This document shows, one piece after another, positions 22,399-25,966 of a DNA stretch of 25,966 nt (position 1 is its first letter; each line of letters starts with the position of its first letter). The stretch covers positions 1-25,966 of the forward strand of contig JAZQDM010000043.1 in NCBI GenBank assembly GCA_045546775.1, given 5' to 3'. The position numbers were made by a program, and so were the translations under genes. The notes beneath the pieces were generated by a model. It did not search any database. It saw only the letters and a program-made list of their open reading frames with translations, and had not been told where the DNA came from. This DNA is from RGIG3002 sp045546775. GTDB taxonomy: Bacteria; Bacillota; Clostridia; Lachnospirales; Lachnospiraceae.

Positions 22399-23871
22399 TT
22401 AAATAATAATACAAACAAGCCCGCCGTTGCTGTCATTTACAATTTTTTGCATGGTATCTTGCAATTTCACTTGGCTTTCGTCACCAATTGCATTAATTTT
22501 GCTACCAATTCCGTCATAAACGAGCTGTTCTACCGTTTTTCCGAATATATTGGTATCCCAAATGCCGGTTTCTCCATTGTCCGCCTCTTTGATGTAACGG
22601 ATCAAATCTTCCGCCTGCGCTTCGCTTCCGACAATCGGTGCAATCTCCGTTTCGATATTGGCACGAATCATATGAATGGACGGACTGTTGGCTTTTATTT
22701 TTACGCCAAACTTGTTGCCGTGTCGGATTACTTCCGGACTTTCCAATGTAATTTCCTGTCGTTCCGGTGTCACTACACCGTATCCTTTAAACCGCACCGC
22801 CTCAATAGCATGCTGTACTTTTACATACTCTTTTTTCATGCGGGACATATCCTGCAACAGTTTTATCATATGATATTCATCTTTGATTTCTTCTCCAACG
22901 AGCTCACTAAGCATCTCATAATAATAGGCATCTTTTACATCAATACGCACATGTATTGTGCCGTCTGCCAAATTGATTTTTTCCAGCACACACTGCTCAA
23001 TGTAATCGCTTTCCATGGAAAAATTGCGCATGGACACGTCACGGATTGTATTGAGTTCCTGCAAAAGCACTTTTACTTTTTCAATAATGTCACTTTTTAG
23101 GCGATTGTTGTTTGGAAGCATCTCCACCCACTTCGGAATTGCAAATTCCATAATGGAAATGGGGAATTCATAAAGAATGCTCTCCATAATGTAGTGAATG
23201 TCTTCTTTTTTGAGCTGCTCGCAATTGACCGGCATGACTTTCACACCATATTTTTCTTCCATTTCGCCTGCCATATTTTTTGTTTCTTCCGAATATGGCT
23301 TTGACGAATTCAGAAGCACCAAAAATGGTTTATGTAAGCGTTTCAACTCTGCAATCGTTTTTTCTTCCGCCGGAACATAATCTTTTCTTGCAATTTCACC
23401 AAAACTTCCGTCCGCCGTAATAACGATACCTACCGTAGAATGATCGGTAATGACTTTATCCGTACCAACACCTGCCGCCTGGGTAAAAGGAATTTCCTGT
23501 TCAAACCATGGCGTTTTTACCATGCGTTCCTGTCCGTTTTCCATATGTCCGGCAGCACCTTCCACCATATAGCCGACGCAATCAATGAGGCGCACTTTTG
23601 CCTCCACATCTGTACTTAATTTGATTACAGCCGCTTCCTTCGGAATAAACTTCGGCTCTGTCGTTGTAATTGTTTTTCCGCCGGCACTTTGCGGCAACTC
23701 ATCGGTTGCACGCACTTTGGCTGCCTCATCTTCCATTGCCGGCAGTACAAGCACATCCATAAAACGCTTGATAAACGTAGATTTACCGGTACGGACCGGG
23801 CCGACAATTCCGAGATAGATTTCGCCGTTTGTCCGCGCTTTTATATCTTTGTATAAATGAAAATTCTCCAT
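22399..23871 (-). CDS. spoIVA: Stage IV sporulation protein A, spore coat morphogenetic ATPase
   Basis: A 490-residue protein, very near the usual 492. In B. subtilis SpoIVA hydrolyses ATP to polymerise around the forespore and anchor the coat, recruited by SpoVM. The start MENFHLYKDIKARTNGEIYL is followed by Walker A GPVRTGKST (24-32). The extreme C-terminus is GGLVCIII, the hydrophobic tail typical of the family. The frame extends ten codons further to 23901, but AAAGGAG lies within that stretch at proper distance from the ATG at 23871. It has its own sigma-E promoter and a terminator, so it is monocistronic. Confidence 0.97.
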   Translation of the reverse strand: MENFHLYKDIKARTNGEIYLGIVGPVRTGKSTFIKRFMDVLVLPAMEDEAAKVRATDELPQSAGGKTITTTEPKFIPKEAAVIKLSTDVEAKVRLIDCVGYMVEGAAGHMENGQERMVKTPWFEQEIPFTQAAGVGTDKVITDHSTVGIVITADGSFGEIARKDYVPAEEKTIAELKRLHKPFLVLLNSSKPYSEETKNMAGEMEEKYGVKVMPVNCEQLKKEDIHYIMESILYEFPISIMEFAIPKWVEMLPNNNRLKSDIIEKVKVLLQELNTIRDVSMRNFSMESDYIEQCVLEKINLADGTIHVRIDVKDAYYYEMLSELVGEEIKDEYHMIKLLQDMSRMKKEYVKVQHAIEAVRFKGYGVVTPERQEITLESPEVIRHGNKFGVKIKANSPSIHMIRANIETEIAPIVGSEAQAEDLIRYIKEADNGETGIWDTNIFGKTVEQLVYDGIGSKINAIGDESQVKLQDTMQKIVNDSNGGLVCIII

Positions 23872-23926
23872 ATCACATAAGCTCCTTTCACACAATGTCA
23901 TACGTTTGCTTTGTTATCCGTGATAC

Positions 23927-23955
23927 ATTGTATGAAAACGAACCTTCGAATATGT
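23927..23955 (-). promoter_or_regulatory. Sigma-E promoter of spoIVA
   Basis: Read on the minus strand, ACATATT (23955-23949), 14 bases, then CATACAAT (23934-23927). Both elements and the spacing match the B. subtilis sigma-E consensus (KMATATT, 14-15, CATACAHT). The -35 begins one base after the stop of the DUF6472-like gene. Confidence 0.8.
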
Positions 23956-23956
23956 A

Positions 23957-24136
23957 CTAAATTTGTTTTCTTACAACCGCATATTCATCATCCAGACGAA
24001 AATATGGACAGTTGTCAAAGGAGTTTTGCAAAAAACGTCCCATCTCATCCTCGTCCAAATTTACAAGACATGTGTAACACTCATAATCGTCATCGTACAC
24101 ATAATTAATACAATTGTCGCAAATTGCTCCAGCCAT
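23957..24136 (-). CDS. Small cysteine-rich protein, DUF6472-like
   Basis: A 59-residue frame starting MAGAICDNCINYVYDDDYEC and ending VVRKQI. Cysteines at 6, 9, 20, 23 and 43 form two CxxC pairs plus one, in the order CDNC, CYTC, NCPYFR, suggesting a small zinc-ribbon-like metal site. The phrase NLDEDEMGRF followed by NCPYFRLDDEY is what I recall for DUF6472 proteins of Lachnospiraceae. AAGGAGAG precedes the ATG, and it starts 14 bases after pgeF, so it ends the YraN-PgeF operon. Its function is unknown. Confidence 0.8.
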   Translation of the reverse strand: MAGAICDNCINYVYDDDYECYTCLVNLDEDEMGRFLQNSFDNCPYFRLDDEYAVVRKQI

Positions 24137-24150
24137 CGTTTTTTCTCTCC

Positions 24151-24999
24151 TTATATCAAGCCAAGAAAGGCTCCTAAATTTCCTCTTTTTCCGTCACTCC
24201 ACCGATGGGAAAATAACAACTCTCCATTGCAGCATGTACAAACATCCGTGACCGAAATATGTTCATGCGGTATGCCTGCCTCACGCATCACATAATAATT
24301 TGCCTTCCACAAATCAAGCAAAAATTTGCCGTTTCCTTTGTCGTGCAAAATTGCTTTCTGCTGTTCCGGCGTTGAAAACGCCTCCCGGAACTGTTCTGCC
24401 ACTTCTCCACCTACTTCGTAGCAGGACTGGCAAATGGACGGACCGATTGCCGCTACAATATCCTTTGGATTGCTGCCGTAAACCTGTTGCATTTTTTCTA
24501 CTGTTTTGGCACCCATGCGCTCCACCGTTCCACGCCAACCGGAATGAGATAATCCGATTGCTTTTTTTACCGGATCCACAAAATAAAGCGGTACACAATC
24601 CGCATAAAATGTCGCCAGAACAAGCCCCTTTTCATTTGTGACAAGTCCGTCCACATCGGTGTAATCCTTCGGACATACAACGCCTTTTCCAGCATCTTCT
24701 CTCGTTACCACGCGCACATTCGTCGTGTGCGTCTGGTCGGAGCAAACAAAATCTTCCATCTTACATCCAAGCACTTTTGCAATCCGTCTGTAATTTTCGA
24801 TAACCGCGTCCACATCATCGCCCCTTGTAAAACTTAAGTTCATGGACGCAAACATCCCCTTACTGATACCACCGCCTCTTGTAGAAAACAAATGCCTTAC
24901 AAGACCGGTTTTCTTCAATGCCGGAAAGGTAAGATAGGGCACTCCGGCTTTTTCTTTTTCTTCTATAACGGCATATTCGCCTTTTCTTTTCAATTTCAT
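24151..24999 (-). CDS. pgeF: PgeF/YfiH/LACC1-family protein (polyphenol oxidase-type; purine nucleoside-active)
   Basis: A 282-residue member of the family once called polyphenol oxidase or DUF152. Zinc ligands are expected from His91 (DQTHT), Cys135 (FYADCVP) and His152 (SHSGWRGT); other hallmarks are GPSICQSCYEVG and CTCC...FSHR near the C-terminus. Family members have been shown to cleave or deaminate purine nucleosides, and in E. coli YfiH influences peptidoglycan composition, so the physiological role is open. GAGGAAAA precedes the ATG. It lies 15 bases after yraN and 14 before the DUF6472-like gene, in one operon. Confidence 0.93.
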   Translation of the reverse strand: MKLKRKGEYAVIEEKEKAGVPYLTFPALKKTGLVRHLFSTRGGGISKGMFASMNLSFTRGDDVDAVIENYRRIAKVLGCKMEDFVCSDQTHTTNVRVVTREDAGKGVVCPKDYTDVDGLVTNEKGLVLATFYADCVPLYFVDPVKKAIGLSHSGWRGTVERMGAKTVEKMQQVYGSNPKDIVAAIGPSICQSCYEVGGEVAEQFREAFSTPEQQKAILHDKGNGKFLLDLWKANYYVMREAGIPHEHISVTDVCTCCNGELLFSHRWSDGKRGNLGAFLGLI

Positions 25000-25014
25000 T
25001 TTTCCTCAATCCTT

Positions 25015-25386
25015 CTAGCCACAAAATTCAAATGCATTTTCGATATGTTGTATCGTGCCATCCCCGTTAATCGCTATGACATCAAACCGGCACGCATATT
25101 CTTCATAGCCGTGTGATGCATAAAACTGCAATGCTGCACGACTGATTCTTCTCTGTTTTTGCTTAGTCACCGCATCCAACGGATTCCCGCAATTGTTGTT
25201 ACTTCGAAATTTCACCTCACAAAAAATCCATGTATGGTCTTTTTCTAATAGCAAATCAATTTCCGCGTAAGGTGTTCTATAATTTTTTTGCACAACGCGG
25301 TAGCCTTTCTTCTCCAAATACTTCGCAGCCATTTCTTCGTACTTTGTACCGGTTGCACGGTTGTTTTGTCTTTTTCGCTTTATCAT
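25015..25386 (-). CDS. YraN family protein (UPF0102), nuclease-fold
   Basis: A 123-residue protein with a restriction endonuclease-like core. GTKYEEMAAKYLEKKGYRVV leads to the acidic positions AEIDLL (Glu42, Asp44) and CEVKFR (Glu57, Lys59), the E-x-D...E-x-K arrangement of the fold. The exact substrate is unknown; family members are predicted Holliday-junction-resolvase-like. The ATG overlaps the stop of the upstream Rpn-like gene by four bases (ATGA), so translation is coupled. Confidence 0.92.
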   Translation of the reverse strand: MIKRKRQNNRATGTKYEEMAAKYLEKKGYRVVQKNYRTPYAEIDLLLEKDHTWIFCEVKFRSNNNCGNPLDAVTKQKQRRISRAALQFYASHGYEEYACRFDVIAINGDGTIQHIENAFEFCG

Positions 25387-25966
25387 GTTTTGTTCCGTTT
25401 TAAAGCCTGCATTCTCTCTTCCACAATATGGATATCCACACCTAACTCATCCGAAATTTCTCGGGTGTCTTTATCACATTCCAACTTCTTCCCAATCAAC
25501 TCATCCAGCAGTTTATTATAGCCATTTTGTTCGCCTTTATCATATCCTGCCAATTCACCTTTGCTGTAACCGGCAGCCTCGCCTTTACGATATCCGGCAG
25601 CCTCACCCTCTTCATAGCCTTCCTTATACGTATCCCGCATGTGTTTTTCTTCATCATATTGTGTCAAAAGCATATGCATTACCTCCGGCCGGTTTTTCAC
25701 CAGTATATCCATTAAAATTCTTTTCTCGATACAACTGTCCATAGCATTTTTGATGGCTCGTTTTAACGACATATTCTTGGAAAGATTGTCGTTTACTTCC
25801 GCAATAAATTCCGCGTATTCCCACAAACGCCGGCATTTCTCCATCAATTCTTTGTTGTGACCGCGGTTGATATTGAGCATCACCGCCCGGCATTCCAAGC
25901 ATCCGGTTCCACGTCCTGTCTCAAAAGAATCCGACAAATATAGTTCCGTCCTGTCTTTCTGTTCTT
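25383..25966 (-). CDS. Rpn-family recombination-promoting nuclease/putative transposase, C-terminal part
   Basis: The frame is open through the window edge, so this is the last 193 codons of a longer gene whose nuclease core lies outside. Reading in, it gives ERTELYLSDSFE-like sequence, then LNINRGHNKELMEKCRRLWEYAEF, IEKRILMDILVKNRPEV and YDEEKHMRDTYKEGYEEG, a pattern I associate with Lachnospiraceae Rpn/PDDEXK transposase-like proteins. Five near-identical eight-residue units follow (25512-25619). Internal TTG or ATG starts would miss the conserved upstream residues and are unlikely. E. coli Rpn proteins are DNA endonucleases that promote RecA-independent recombination. It overlaps yraN by four bases, an unusual pairing with a core gene. 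Confidence 0.75.
   Translation of the reverse strand, partial: EQKDRTELYLSDSFETGRGTGCLECRAVMLNINRGHNKELMEKCRRLWEYAEFIAEVNDNLSKNMSLKRAIKNAMDSCIEKRILMDILVKNRPEVMHMLLTQYDEEKHMRDTYKEGYEEGEAAGYRKGEAAGYSKGELAGYDKGEQNGYNKLLDELIGKKLECDKDTREISDELGVDIHIVEERMQALKRNKT
25512..25619 (-). repeat. 24-bp tandem repeat encoding GYxKGExx units
   Basis: Four full units and a partial fifth encode GYEEGEAA, GYRKGEAA, GYSKGELA, GYDKGEQN and GYNK. The plus-strand DNA shows the same period of 24 bases. Such in-frame units can gain or lose copies by slippage without breaking the frame. Confidence 0.8.

Noticed and set aside
22381..23100. Long plus-strand open frames opposite spoIVA, nrdD and other genes
   Set aside because: They lie antisense to strongly conserved proteins, lack ribosome sites and encode low-complexity Phe/His/Cys-rich products; they are shadows.
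25512..25619. CRISPR-like array
   Set aside because: The 24-base repeats have no spacers, are in frame and encode a protein repeat.

Overview
This window looks like chromosome of a spore-forming, anaerobic, low-to-mid GC Gram-positive bacterium, most likely a Lachnospiraceae member (class Clostridia). The sequence-level reasons are spore genes (cotJABC, spoIVA, a GerA/SpoVAF-type germination protein), oxygen-sensitive enzymes (an [FeFe]-hydrogenase and the class III ribonucleotide reductase NrdD/NrdG), and small Lachnospiraceae-type proteins (a DUF6472-like protein, a 52-residue membrane protein). No rRNA, tRNA, CRISPR array, insertion sequence or prophage was seen. No stretch over 300 bases lacks a gene.

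Nearly all genes lie on the minus strand; only cotJABC and a DUF4234 gene are on the plus strand. In transcription order on the minus strand (high to low coordinate) the layout is as follows. (a) 25966-22399: an Rpn-family nuclease/transposase-like gene cut by the window edge, YraN, PgeF and a DUF6472-like protein in one tight run, then spoIVA with its own sigma-E-type promoter. (b) 22301-20658: a Gfo/Idh/MocA oxidoreductase and an SGNH hydrolase. (c) 20556-16577: a nucleoside salvage operon of purine nucleoside phosphorylase, cytidine deaminase, an MtaD/SsnA-like amidohydrolase and an AzgA-type purine permease. (d) 16480-13453: a membrane-anchored MutS-like ATPase, a 52-residue membrane protein and a WYL regulator. 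(e) 13335-10108: nrdD-nrdG-dut, i.e. anaerobic dNTP supply, behind a sigma-A promoter with an NrdR-type box. (f) 10041-5709: a GerA/SpoVAF-like protein, a DegV protein and a methyl-accepting chemotaxis protein, each with its own promoter. (g) 3737-1: a group-B-like [FeFe]-hydrogenase, gltX and the N-terminal part of a UvrD-type helicase.

The most informative regulatory reading is around 10041-10103. A dut terminator hairpin contains the Shine-Dalgarno of the germination gene in its 3' arm, while a sigma-G-like promoter sits inside the hairpin, so that only spore-phase transcripts should leave the ribosome site free. A second clear case is spoIVA, whose sigma-E promoter matches consensus in both elements. 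No wholly new multi-gene system is evident. The least explained unit is the transmembrane MutS-like ATPase next to a tiny membrane protein and a WYL regulator.
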